Positions 1 through 6,278 of a stretch of 6,278 bases of DNA are shown here, one piece after another. The position numbers and the translations under genes were made by a program. Position 1 is the first letter of the stretch; each line of letters begins with the position of its first letter. The notes under the pieces are model-generated. The model ran no database searches and was not told the origin of the DNA. It was given only the letters and a program-made list of their open reading frames with translations. The DNA comes from Clostridia bacterium (GTDB taxonomy: Bacteria > Bacillota_A > Clostridia > Oscillospirales > CAG-272), in contig JAFQLG010000029.1 of NCBI GenBank assembly GCA_017414605.1, positions 1 through 6,278 of the forward strand, read 5' to 3'.

Positions 1-380
1 ACCGAACAGACCTCGCGCTCTATGACCTCAATATTTTCGTTTTCTCTTATCTTTTTAGTTACGTAGTCGGAAAACAGTTCTCTGTCCACTGCAAGCGCAG
101 AGCCTGCGGGAACGCGAGTGGCATAAGCCGCCTCCATTATCAAAGAGTCCATTCGGTAAAGCTCCTCTTTAAGCAGTCCAACCGCGTTTGTAACTCTATC
201 CGAGCGCAGAGAGTTGGAGCAGACAAGCTCCGCAAAACCTGCTCTGTGATGCGCGGGAGAGAACTTATGCGGCTTCATCTCATAAAGCTTTACCTTTATG
301 CCCCTTTTGGCTATCTGCCATGCCGCCTCACAGCCGGCAAGACCTGCACCGTATACGTTTACGTAATTCCTATCCGTCAT
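1..380 (-). CDS. trmFO: TrmFO, folate-dependent tRNA (uracil-54-C5) methyltransferase, N-terminal part (3' end beyond the window)
   Basis: TrmFO makes 5-methyluridine at position 54 of the tRNA T-loop in the cytoplasm, using methylenetetrahydrofolate as carbon donor and reduced FAD. About 126 residues are visible from the start codon, of roughly 435 in the family. Residues 7-16 ([10 protein letters not shown]) form the dinucleotide-binding GxGxxG of the FAD fold, ending in LYEMKP (32-37). The family signature [13 protein letters not shown] lies at 49-61; its Cys54 corresponds to Cys53 of the Bacillus subtilis enzyme, which is known to contact the substrate uracil. The ATG lies one base after the topA stop (TGA-A-ATG), and AGGA at 389-392 gives an 8-base Shine-Dalgarno spacing inside the topA 3' end. 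Translational coupling to topA is therefore likely. The frame is open to the left edge. GidA/MnmG is a related FAD family, but the VCSNSLR motif and the topA context favour TrmFO. Confidence 0.97.
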   Translation of the reverse strand, partial: MTDRNYVNVYGAGLAGCEAAWQIAKRGIKVKLYEMKPHKFSPAHHRAGFAELVCSNSLRSDRVTNAVGLLKEELYRMDSLIMEAAYATRVPAGSALAVDRELFSDYVTKKIRENENIEVIEREVCS

Positions 381-381
381 T

Positions 382-2700
382 TCAGTTTTCCTGCTCTGTG
401 GCAACGTAGGGCTTTGCAAAGCCGCAAGCCTCGTCATGACATACCAGCATCTGCTGCTTGCCCTTCTTTACGTAGAGGTTCTTGCCGCAATTAGGGCATT
501 TTTCCTCAACGGGCATATCCCAGGACGAAAAATCGCATCTCGGATAGTTCTCGCAACCATAGAATACCGTCTTACTCTTGCTGTATCTTACAACTATCTT
601 GGAGCCACACTTGGGGCAAGGAACGCCCACCTCTTTTACTCTCTGCTTGGTAAACTTGCACGCAGGATAGTTTACGCAGGCATAGAAGCTGCCAAACTTG
701 CCGTTTCGCAGCACCATATCGCCGCCGCACTTTTCGCATTTCATATCCTCTGCGATAACAAGCTTCTTTTCAGGCTTTTGCTCAACTTTTTCTTCCTCTG
801 CCTCAAGCGCTTCCGCCTTGGTGTCAATGAGGGGCTTGGTGTTTCGGCACTTGGGGAAGTTGGGACAGGCGGCAAACTTGCCAAACTTTCCGTTCTTGAC
901 TACCATTCTGCTGCCGCACTTGTCGCAAATGATGTCCGTTTCCTCCATGGGAACCTCAATGTTCACGTTGCCGAGCTTATCGGTTGCAACATCAAGCTGA
1001 CGGGAGAAGTCACCCCAGAATTCCGCCAAAACGTCACCGAGTGACTGCTCGTTCTGCTCGATAGCATCCAGCTTGTTTTCCATATCGGCGGTAAACTTAT
1101 AGTCAACTATACCTGCAAAGTTTTCGCACATTATCTTGGTGGTTATCTCGCCAAGAGGTGTGGGAACAAGCATCTTTTTGTCGCGCTTTACGTAGTTACG
1201 CGCAATTATCGTTGTTATTATGGGAGCATAGGTGCTGGGGCGTCCTATTCCCTTTTCCTCAAGGAACTTTACAAGCGATGCCTCGTTATATCTCGGGGGC
1301 GGCTCGGTAAAGTGCTTTGTAGGATCGATCGCTTCCGTTTTGAGCACCTCGCCTATGCAAAGCTCGGGGATCTTTACATTCTTCTGCTCTACTATATCTG
1401 CGCGGCGACCTACGTTTGCGCTTTCGTCAACGCTTTCCTCATAAACCGCCATATATCCCTGGAAAGTAACGGTATAGCCACCCGTTCGGAACACGTAGCC
1501 TGCGCATTCGGCATCAACGGTCAGCGTAGACAGCTCTGCGGATTCCATCTGGCTTGCCACAAAACGCGCCCAGATAAGTCTGTACAGCTTATACTGATCG
1601 GGAGAGAGATATTGCTTTATCTTCTGGGGCTCGAGAGATACGCTGGAGGGTCTAATCGCCTCGTGCGCATCCTGAATGCCCGATTTCGACTTGAACACAC
1701 GGGGCTCGCTTGTGTTATACTTATCGCCAAACTTTTCCCCGATATATGCTCTTGCTGCGTCCTGCGCCTCCGCCGATACGCGAAGCGAATCGGTACGCAT
1801 ATAGGTTATAAGACCCTGAACGCCGCCATTTTCAGCACCAACGTTTATACCTTCATACAGCTCCTGCGCGATCTTCATTATCTTTTGAGATCCAAAGCCG
1901 AGCTTACGGTAAGCCTCCTGCTGAAGTGTGGAGGTAGTAAACGGGGGTGCGGGAAGCTTGTGGCGAGTGGAGCGCTTAATGTCCGTTACCTTGAACTCTC
2001 CGCGCTTTACAGCCTCAACTATTTTTTGTGCCTCTGCCTCAGAGCCAACGTCTATTCTACCCTTTTTGTCGCCAAAGAAGTGAACTATAAAGCTCTTGCC
2101 GTCCTCTGTTTCAAGCATTACGTCAACATTCCAATACTCCTCGGGCACAAAGCTCTTTATTTCTTCCTCGCGCTCAACTAAAATTCTTGTCGCAACGGAC
2201 TGAACACGGCCTGCGGAAAGTCCGCTCTTTACCGTTTTCCAAAGCAGAGGAGAAATCTTATAGCCAACGATTCGGTCAAGTATTCTTCTCGCTTGCTGCG
2301 CATCCACAAGGCTCATATCTATATTTCGGGGATTCTTTATCGCCTGCTTGACAACGCTCTTTGTAACCTCGTTAAAGGTAACGCGCATAGTCTTTTCCAC
2401 GGGAATACCCAAAACGTTTGCAAGGTGCCATGAGATCGCCTCGCCCTCTCGGTCAGGGTCGGTTGCGAGGAATATCTTATTTGCATTCTTTGCCTCTTTC
2501 TTTATTTCTTTAATCAGGTCGCCCTTGCCTCTGATGTTGATGTAATGTGCCTCAAAGCCGTTCTCTATATCAACGCCCAGCGAGGACTTGGGGAGATCGC
2601 GCAAATGACCAACCGTTGCTATAACCTTATAGTTAGAGCCAAGATAGCTCTTTACGGTATTTGCCTTTGAAGGCGACTCCATTATTACGAGATTTGCCAT
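382..2700 (-). CDS. topA: DNA topoisomerase I (type IA) with four C-terminal zinc ribbons
   Basis: The enzyme relaxes negative supercoils by cutting one DNA strand through a 5'-phosphotyrosine link, which prevents hypernegative supercoiling behind RNA polymerase. At 772 residues it is complete and of normal length. The TOPRIM domain is at the N-terminus: VIMESPSKA with Glu8, and DPDREGEA (81-88) with the acidic Mg-binding residues. GRVQSVA (164-170) is also conserved. Catalytic Tyr300 lies in ITYMRTDS, followed by Arg302, and GIGRPSTYA is at 484-492. Four zinc ribbons follow: Cys592/595/612/618, Cys655/658/675/681, Cys695/698/716/722 and Cys735/738/754/759. The first three end CX5C and the fourth CX4C. 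Ribbons 1 and 2 share a nearly repeated NGKFG-F-AC core, and an acidic, lysine-rich linker (about 627-650) separates them. The start fits the family N-terminus, although the best Shine-Dalgarno site is 13 bases away. The gene lies between dprA (58-base gap) and trmFO (1-base gap). Confidence 0.99.
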   Translation of the reverse strand: MANLVIMESPSKANTVKSYLGSNYKVIATVGHLRDLPKSSLGVDIENGFEAHYINIRGKGDLIKEIKKEAKNANKIFLATDPDREGEAISWHLANVLGIPVEKTMRVTFNEVTKSVVKQAIKNPRNIDMSLVDAQQARRILDRIVGYKISPLLWKTVKSGLSAGRVQSVATRILVEREEEIKSFVPEEYWNVDVMLETEDGKSFIVHFFGDKKGRIDVGSEAEAQKIVEAVKRGEFKVTDIKRSTRHKLPAPPFTTSTLQQEAYRKLGFGSQKIMKIAQELYEGINVGAENGGVQGLITYMRTDSLRVSAEAQDAARAYIGEKFGDKYNTSEPRVFKSKSGIQDAHEAIRPSSVSLEPQKIKQYLSPDQYKLYRLIWARFVASQMESAELSTLTVDAECAGYVFRTGGYTVTFQGYMAVYEESVDESANVGRRADIVEQKNVKIPELCIGEVLKTEAIDPTKHFTEPPPRYNEASLVKFLEEKGIGRPSTYAPIITTIIARNYVKRDKKMLVPTPLGEITTKIMCENFAGIVDYKFTADMENKLDAIEQNEQSLGDVLAEFWGDFSRQLDVATDKLGNVNIEVPMEETDIICDKCGSRMVVKNGKFGKFAACPNFPKCRNTKPLIDTKAEALEAEEEKVEQKPEKKLVIAEDMKCEKCGGDMVLRNGKFGSFYACVNYPACKFTKQRVKEVGVPCPKCGSKIVVRYSKSKTVFYGCENYPRCDFSSWDMPVEEKCPNCGKNLYVKKGKQQMLVCHDEACGFAKPYVATEQEN

Positions 2701-2713
2701 TGAATTATATATA

Positions 2714-2719
2714 TCCTTT
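2714..2719 (-). promoter_or_regulatory. topA ribosome binding site with long spacing
   Basis: AAAGGA on the minus strand lies 13 bases before the topA ATG. The spacer is almost entirely A and T (TATATATAATTCA). This is longer than the 6-10 bases seen at the other genes here. The protein start is firm because residues 1-11 match the TopA N-terminus, so the long spacing appears real and may lower or modulate initiation. Confidence 0.6.
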
Positions 2720-2758
2720 CAAGTGTTCGGCTCTCGCCGTCTTTTATTTACAAATTTA

Positions 2759-4111
2759 TTATTTTCTCATGTATATCGCACCTGGGAGCGATACCACGAG
2801 TCCCTTTACCTCAAGTACGGTCAGCGCGGCTATTACCTCGCCAAGCTTCAAGCCCGTTTTTGTAAGCTGATCCACAGTAACGGGAAAATCGAGCGGCATT
2901 TCGTCAAATACCTTGCGCTGCTTTTCGCTAAGCGACGCAAGCACCTCAAGACTGGTATCCTCTCTCTTATCGTCATGCGCGTCCTGCTTTTCGCCAAGTA
3001 TCGCCTTTTGATATGCGCTTCCCTGTGCTACGGACTTCTCATGCTCTTTCTTGGCGGCTATCTTTTCCGCGTGCGCTCTCGCCTTACTTACCGTTGACTC
3101 AGCGTCACGATATTCGCTTGCCTTTCCGAGATTTATGCCGCATTTGCTCCCAGAGCTTACTCCCAAGCCTCGCAGCACCGTCAGATCAAGAGTTGAGCTG
3201 AGCTCCGCATTTTTCATAGACTGCGAGTTGTATCTGTCACCCAGCAGCGTTCTGTAATGCTTGACTATATCTCTTCCGCAAAGCACCGCCTGCGCGCCGT
3301 CACGTATCAGACTGTTTGTGCCCGAGGAATTTTCCGAATCTATGTTGGAGGGCACGGCATATATATCCTTACCCTGCAATATAGCATTCTTTGCGGTTAT
3401 CATAGCTCCGCTTTGAATGTCGGCGTCCACGACCACGGTTCCCTGAGATAAACCGCTTATTATTCTGTTTCTTATGGGAAAATTGTGTCCGCTGGGCTTT
3501 GTCTGCGGAGCAAACTCGGATATAATAACGCCATGTCGCCTTATATTGTCTTTGAGCAGCTTGTGTTCCTTGGGATATACGACGTCAATTCCGCAACCCA
3601 GAACGGCAACCGTTTTACCGCCGGCCTCAATAGCCGCGGCAGCTGCAACGCCGTCTATTCCAAGTGCCATTCCGCTGACAACGGTCGCACCGGCACACGC
3701 TACCTCATAGGCTATTTTATACGCGGCGCTCATTCCGTATTCACTCATGTTTCTCGTGCCCACAACGGAGATGAACAGCCCCTTGTTAAAGTTGGGCAAA
3801 ATTCCTTGGTAATACAAAACGGCAGGCGGATTGCTTATTGAACGCAGGGCGGCAGGGTATTTTTCATCATCATAGCAAAGTATGCCTATAGCATTTACCT
3901 GGCAAAGCTTGATGATGCTTTGCGCTACGTCCAAGGACTTGTCGCAAAGATCCTCCGCCAGTCTCTCGCTGGCACCCTCTGCAGTATAAGTATCAAAGTC
4001 GGCTTCGTATACGGCTTGTATCGTTCCCATGCGCGAAACCAATGCCGACATTTCGGCGTTACCTGCGCCGCACTTTTCTGCCAGCCATATCCACTTTGCT
4101 GCGTTTTTCAT
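2759..4111 (-). CDS. dprA: DprA/Smf, single-stranded-DNA-binding RecA loader
   Basis: DprA binds incoming single-stranded DNA in the cytoplasm and loads RecA during natural transformation; it is also kept in many bacteria not known to be competent. The protein has 450 residues against roughly 280-380 usual in the family. Residues 1-60 are a helical N-terminal region. The Rossmann-like core covers about 70-285: YPAALRSISNPPAVLYYQG (85-103), VVGTRNMSEYG (116-126), VVSGMALGIDG (144-154), AVLGCGIDVVYP (169-180) and FPIRNRIISGLS (211-222). A charged, Lys/Glu/Ala-rich linker spans about 286-393. A winged helix, ending YMRK, covers 394-450. Two motifs are unusual. The stretch usually read as GIDGxAHRxAL is GIDGVAAAAAI (151-161), and the usual EA..SGSLITA is DADIQSGAMITA (229-240). 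The start at 4111 is chosen because AAGGAGG stands 6 bases upstream. A longer reading from 4252 has no family match in its extra part and runs into the upstream gene. Confidence 0.93.
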   Translation of the reverse strand: MKNAAKWIWLAEKCGAGNAEMSALVSRMGTIQAVYEADFDTYTAEGASERLAEDLCDKSLDVAQSIIKLCQVNAIGILCYDDEKYPAALRSISNPPAVLYYQGILPNFNKGLFISVVGTRNMSEYGMSAAYKIAYEVACAGATVVSGMALGIDGVAAAAAIEAGGKTVAVLGCGIDVVYPKEHKLLKDNIRRHGVIISEFAPQTKPSGHNFPIRNRIISGLSQGTVVVDADIQSGAMITAKNAILQGKDIYAVPSNIDSENSSGTNSLIRDGAQAVLCGRDIVKHYRTLLGDRYNSQSMKNAELSSTLDLTVLRGLGVSSGSKCGINLGKASEYRDAESTVSKARAHAEKIAAKKEHEKSVAQGSAYQKAILGEKQDAHDDKREDTSLEVLASLSEKQRKVFDEMPLDFPVTVDQLTKTGLKLGEVIAALTVLEVKGLVVSLPGAIYMRK

Positions 4112-4117
4112 GCCATA

Positions 4118-4124
4118 CCTCCTT
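4118..4124 (-). promoter_or_regulatory. Strong Shine-Dalgarno site that fixes the dprA start
   Basis: AAGGAGG on the minus strand is followed by the 6-base spacer TATGGC and then ATG. It lies in the 34-base gap after the methyltransferase stop. It decides the dprA start at 4111 against an in-frame ATG 47 codons upstream at 4252. The spacer itself holds an out-of-frame ATG-GCA-TGA, which is too close to the site to be used. Confidence 0.9.
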
Positions 4125-4145
4125 ATCGTTCTGTACAGTTGCTTT

Positions 4146-4973
4146 TCAGTGCTTGCCGAAAAATTCCCAGCAAAGCACCGCCGCCGCGGTTGCAGCGTTA
4201 AGCGATTCCACGCCGTCTGACATGGGAATATAAACGCTACCCGTGCATGCACTTATTGCCTCTTTTGAAAGTCCGTGGCCCTCGTTACCGATGACAACAC
4301 AGTCACCTGCCACCATCTCAAAGCTACCAAGCCTGCGCGCTCCCTTGTCAAGCGCCGCGGCAAACACGCGTCTATCCGCGCCCGAAATCGCCGTTATCGC
4401 GCCACCAATGTGGTCCACTCTGTCTATCTTCATAGAGAACAGCGCGCCCATTGAAGCTCTTACCGCCTTTTGATTGTAAATATCGGCACAGTCGCGGCTC
4501 ATAATGATCCTGTCGACAGAAAACGCCGCTGCTGCTCTGATTATTGCGCCCACGTTTTGTGGGTCGCGCACCGATTCAAGCAATAGTACTCGCTCGCAGG
4601 GATCGAGATCAATATCTCCGCCCTCAAGATTGCGATGCCGTTCGCTATCGTATCCGACAACAGTTATCACGCCCTCAGGCGCCTGCTCCTCCGAAAGCTT
4701 TTCAAAAATGCTATGGGAAACGGTGAGGATCCGAGCGCCTACCGAAAAGATATCAACTCCGTAAAGCGAATTGGCCTTATCGGCAACGCCGCCAGCCAGC
4801 GCATCGCTCAAGAGCAAAAACTCAATGTGCGCGCCGCGACTTATTGCCTCCGCTAAAAGCTTTACTCCGTCAATTCGATAAAGGCGCAGCTTTTGCCGAG
4901 CTTTGCGGTCCGAAAGACTGCGAGCCATGGAAACGTATTGATTCTGACTTGACGTTATAACTGTGTCCATCAT
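4146..4973 (-). CDS. SpoU/TrmH-family RNA 2'-O-ribose methyltransferase (target unknown)
   Basis: This SPOUT enzyme transfers a methyl group from S-adenosylmethionine to a ribose 2'-OH of rRNA or tRNA. It has 275 residues, the usual size for members with an N-terminal substrate-binding domain. That domain (about 5-107, L30e-like) includes RIDGVKLLAEAI at 33-44. The catalytic knotted domain carries all three motifs: motif 1 ESVRDPQNVGAIIRAAA (133-149) with Asn140 and Arg146; motif 2 VVIGNEGHGLS (226-236); motif 3 IPMSDGVESLNAATAAA (249-265) with Ser257, Leu258 and Asn259. The layout resembles RlmB and B. subtilis YsgA, but the modified nucleotide cannot be read from sequence. Two tandem ATGs (4973 and 4970) are possible starts. 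GAGGAG lies 8 bases before the first and AAGGA 6 bases before the second. It is the first gene of its transcription unit, with its own promoter after the rplT terminator, and is followed 34 bases later by dprA. Confidence 0.93.
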   Translation of the reverse strand: MMDTVITSSQNQYVSMARSLSDRKARQKLRLYRIDGVKLLAEAISRGAHIEFLLLSDALAGGVADKANSLYGVDIFSVGARILTVSHSIFEKLSEEQAPEGVITVVGYDSERHRNLEGGDIDLDPCERVLLLESVRDPQNVGAIIRAAAAFSVDRIIMSRDCADIYNQKAVRASMGALFSMKIDRVDHIGGAITAISGADRRVFAAALDKGARRLGSFEMVAGDCVVIGNEGHGLSKEAISACTGSVYIPMSDGVESLNAATAAAVLCWEFFGKH

Positions 4974-5040
4974 CAGTCCTTCTCCTCTCCGTTTTTAACA
5001 AATTATCCTTTGTTTTTTTGTTTGATTTAACGTACGTCTT

Positions 5041-5059
5041 GGGGCTCAATCTCCGCCCC
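5041..5059 (-). other. Short hairpin in the operon leader
   Basis: GGGGC (minus strand 5059-5055) pairs with GCCCC (5045-5041) across a 9-base loop. It is predicted to lie in the untranslated leader of the methyltransferase operon, about 70 bases before the start codon. On the minus strand no T-run follows, so it is not an intrinsic terminator for the operon. Read on the plus strand it is followed by five T residues. Five base pairs alone could arise by chance. Confidence 0.35.
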
Positions 5060-5092
5060 TTTTTGCCCTTTTTGAAATTTTTCCTTCATTTA

Positions 5093-5122
5093 ATTATATC
5101 CAAAAAATTACTCTTTTGTAAA
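5093..5122 (-). promoter_or_regulatory. Sigma-A-type promoter of the methyltransferase-dprA-topA-trmFO operon
   Basis: On the minus strand TTTACA (5122-5117) stands 18 bases before a perfect TATAAT (5098-5093). The -35 element matches the TTGACA consensus at five of six positions. Initiation is expected near 5086, which gives a leader of about 113 bases before the first gene. The leader is purine-rich and ends in the GAGGAG and AAGGA ribosome-binding region. The promoter lies after the rplT terminator, so the downstream operon can be transcribed independently of the ribosomal genes. I saw no riboswitch or T-box consensus in the leader. Confidence 0.8.
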
Positions 5123-5137
5123 TAATTGAATGATTTG

Positions 5138-5199
5138 GGCATATTTTCGGCGCATTTTTGCCACAAATTGCGCCGTTTTTCATAAAAGCAAAATATGCC
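5138..5199. repeat. 62-base nested palindrome upstream of the operon promoter
   Basis: The outer arms GGCATATTTT (5138-5147) and AAAATATGCC (5190-5199) are perfect 10-base inverted repeats. Directly inside the left arm starts an inner pair, CGGCGCA (5148-5154) and TGCGCCG (5169-5175), which can extend by three A-T pairs past one mismatch. The 14 bases at 5176-5189 between the inner and outer right arms hold a small TTTT-CAT-AAAA foldback. Read as RNA the whole could form a three-way junction. On the plus strand the inner hairpin is followed by five T residues, like an intrinsic terminator. It lies between the rplT terminator and the -35 element. Possible roles are an operator, a mobile-repeat relic or a structured RNA; none is proven. 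Confidence 0.6.
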
Positions 5200-5209
5200 T
5201 ATCTATGAC

Positions 5210-5237
5210 AAAAACCCGGTTACCATACCGGGTTTTT
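5210..5237 (-). terminator. Rho-independent terminator of the infC-rpmI-rplT operon
   Basis: Perfect 11-base arms AAAAACCCGGT and ACCGGGTTTTT enclose a 6-base loop. On the minus strand the GC-rich part is ACCCGGT/ACCGGGT and the 3' arm ends in TTTTT. It begins 11 bases after the rplT stop codon. Because the A and T runs are symmetrical, it could also stop transcription coming from the opposite direction. Confidence 0.92.
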
Positions 5238-5248
5238 ATTCAAAAAAA

Positions 5249-5602
5249 TTAAAGCGCAGCCTTTGCCTGCTCTACGAGAGCAGCGAATGCAGCCTTGTCG
5301 GAAACTGCAAGCTCAGCGAGCATCTTTCTGTTGAGAGTGATGCCTGCCTTCTTGAGACCGTTCATAAAGGTGGAGTAGTTCATACCACAAACCTTTGCCT
5401 GTGCGGAGATTCTGGTGATCCAGAGTCTTCTCATATCTCTCTTCTTGAGCTTACGGCCAGCAAATGCGTAGTTACCGCTCTTCATTACCTGCTGCTTAGC
5501 CATCTTGAAGTGCTTGGATTTTGCACCCCAGTAGCCCTTTGCAGCCTTCAACATTTTATTTCTTCTCTTGCGCGTCATCATAGCGCCCTTGATTCTTGCC
5601 AT
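5249..5602 (-). CDS. rplT: 50S ribosomal protein bL20
   Basis: bL20 binds 23S rRNA early in assembly of the large ribosomal subunit, and in several bacteria it also represses its own operon by binding the leader. The product is 117 residues, the family norm. It shows the basic N-terminal extension ([14 protein letters not shown]), the [13 protein letters not shown] region (about 20-32), the signature [13 protein letters not shown] (53-65) and NGLKKAGI, and it ends in the typical [19 protein letters not shown] stands 10 bases before the ATG. It follows rpmI after 33 bases and is the last gene of the operon, with the terminator just behind it. The infC leader where autoregulation would act lies outside the window. 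Confidence 0.98.
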   Translation of the reverse strand: MARIKGAMMTRKRRNKMLKAAKGYWGAKSKHFKMAKQQVMKSGNYAFAGRKLKKRDMRRLWITRISAQAKVCGMNYSTFMNGLKKAGITLNRKMLAELAVSDKAAFAALVEQAKAAL

Positions 5603-5635
5603 TTTCTATTCTTCCTTTCTCGAATTACGACTAAA

Positions 5636-5830
5636 TTACTTCTGAATGAGTATTCTGTAGTTGCCTGCCATTGCCTCGCTCATGATAGCGCCTGAACGAA
5701 GATGTCTTTTTCTCTTCTGAGTCTTAAGACCGAGGTTGTGGCGGTGATGACAGTGGTTCATCTTTACCTTACCTGTGCCCGTAACCGAAAATCTCTTGGC
5801 AGAAGCCTTATGTGTCTTGACTTTTCCCAT
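5636..5830 (-). CDS. rpmI: 50S ribosomal protein bL35, divergent
   Basis: bL35 is a small basic protein of the large ribosomal subunit. The 64-residue length and the N-terminal KTHKASAKRFSVTGTGKVK (about residues 5-23) are typical, as is QKRKRHLR (38-45). Its place between infC and rplT confirms it. The middle is unusual: residues 26-31 read HCHHRH, where the family generally has basic residues and few histidines. The C-terminus ends NYRILIQK rather than the common LLPYK-like tail. AAGGAG lies 9 bases before the ATG, a strong initiation site. It lies 34 bases after the infC stop codon. Confidence 0.96.
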   Translation of the reverse strand: MGKVKTHKASAKRFSVTGTGKVKMNHCHHRHNLGLKTQKRKRHLRSGAIMSEAMAGNYRILIQK

Positions 5831-5864
5831 TTTTGTATTCTCCTTATGCTTAAAAAATTACTTA

Positions 5865-6278
5865 TTATTTAGATGCCTTTTGTGTTATGGGGCTGATGAC
5901 CATGCTGAGAAGTCTTCCGTCAAGCACGGGCTTCTTATCAACCTGTCCAACCTCCGAGCACACCTCGGCAAACTTTTCGATTATTTCGCGACCTATTGCC
6001 ATATGGCTCATCTCGCGTCCGCGGAATCTCATAACAACGCGAACCTTGTTTCCGGACTCAAGGAACTTAACTGCATGTCTTGCCTTGGTTTCAAAGTCGT
6101 GTGTGTCGATTCTGGGGGAGAGCTGTATCTCCTTGAGCTCAACGGTCTGCTGCTTTTTCTTCGCTTCCTTTTCGCGCTTTTCACGATCGAAGCGGTACTT
6201 ACCGTAGTCCATTATCTTGCAAACGGGGGGATTGGACTGCGCAGACATAAGAACGAGATCAAGTCCCTTGTCGTATGC
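5865..6278 (-). CDS. infC: Translation initiation factor IF3 (start beyond the right edge)
   Basis: IF3 binds the 30S subunit, keeps the subunits apart and checks initiator tRNA pairing. The frame is open to the right edge; 137 residues are visible, of roughly 170 in the family, so only part of the N-terminal domain is missing. The visible part starts AYDKGLDLVLMSAQSNPPVC, matching the conserved end of the N-terminal domain. KIMDYGKYRFDREKREKEAKK is the linker helix region. The C-terminal domain carries LKEIQLSPRIDTHD, KFLESGNKVRVVMRFRGRE and a terminal SMVISPI stretch. The ATG at 6248 is internal, not the start, because conserved residues continue in frame before it. The gene ends in tandem TAA codons (5865-5867 and 5862-5864). 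It is the first of the three ribosomal genes seen here. Confidence 0.97.
   Translation of the reverse strand, partial: AYDKGLDLVLMSAQSNPPVCKIMDYGKYRFDREKREKEAKKKQQTVELKEIQLSPRIDTHDFETKARHAVKFLESGNKVRVVMRFRGREMSHMAIGREIIEKFAEVCSEVGQVDKKPVLDGRLLSMVISPITQKASK

Noticed and set aside
436..1044. Plus-strand open frame of 202 codons, hydrophobic in places
   Set aside because: It is antisense to the zinc-ribbon region of topA; the repeated leucine and alanine come from reading the reverse of Lys/Cys/Gly-rich codons.
1312..2181. Long plus-strand open frame of 289 codons
   Set aside because: It lies wholly opposite topA, has no family-like motif or ribosome site, and topA on the other strand is unmistakable.
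2703..2710. TATAAT-like sequence directly before topA
   Set aside because: Transcription would begin at about the start codon, and no -35 box stands at a usable distance.
4112..4252. N-terminal extension of dprA to an ATG at 4252
   Set aside because: The 47 extra residues do not resemble DprA and overlap the methyltransferase gene; AAGGAGG before 4111 gives a better start.
4997..5014. Inverted repeat AACAAA-TTATCC-TTTGTT in the leader
   Set aside because: Six A-T-rich pairs in a very AT-rich spacer are likely chance, and nothing else supports a role.
5027..5089. 20-codon open frame at the head of the operon leader, lysine-rich
   Set aside because: Its ATG is only 3 bases after the -10 box, so the transcript probably begins at or after it, with no room for a ribosome site.
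5195..5695. Plus-strand open frame of 166 codons over the terminator and rplT
   Set aside because: It crosses the rplT terminator and lies antisense to the well-conserved rplT and the end of rpmI.
6246..6248. ATG as the infC start
   Set aside because: Conserved IF3 residues (GLDLVL) continue in frame upstream to the window edge, so the ATG is internal.

Overview
The window is a stretch of bacterial chromosome of the Bacillota type, most likely a member of the class Clostridia. This is inferred from three things: TrmFO, the folate-dependent tRNA methylase typical of Gram-positive bacteria, sits directly behind topA and dprA; strong purine-rich Shine-Dalgarno sites precede most genes; and the intergenic DNA is AT-rich around genes of moderate GC. 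Every gene is on the minus strand, so transcription runs from high to low coordinates. No mobile element, CRISPR array, tRNA or rRNA was seen.

From right to left the window holds two transcription units. The first is the end of the infC-rpmI-rplT ribosomal operon: translation initiation factor IF3 (its start lies beyond the right edge), then ribosomal proteins bL35 and bL20. It ends in a clear rho-independent terminator at 5210-5237. A 275-base spacer (4974-5248) follows. It carries this terminator, a 62-base nested palindrome, a good sigma-A-type promoter (5093-5122) and an untranslated leader of about 113 bases.

The second unit is a SpoU/TrmH-family RNA 2'-O-ribose methyltransferase, dprA, topA and trmFO, with gaps of 34, 58 and 1 bases. 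The unit continues past the left edge. It joins RNA modification (the methyltransferase and TrmFO) to DNA handling (DprA loads RecA on single strands; TopA relaxes negative supercoils). The dprA-topA-trmFO order is well known in Bacillota.

All seven genes belong to known families and read without frameshifts. I did not find a convincing undescribed system. The points most worth a second look are the nested palindrome just upstream of the operon promoter, a DprA with changed signature residues and an unusually long linker, and a divergent bL35 with a His/Cys cluster.
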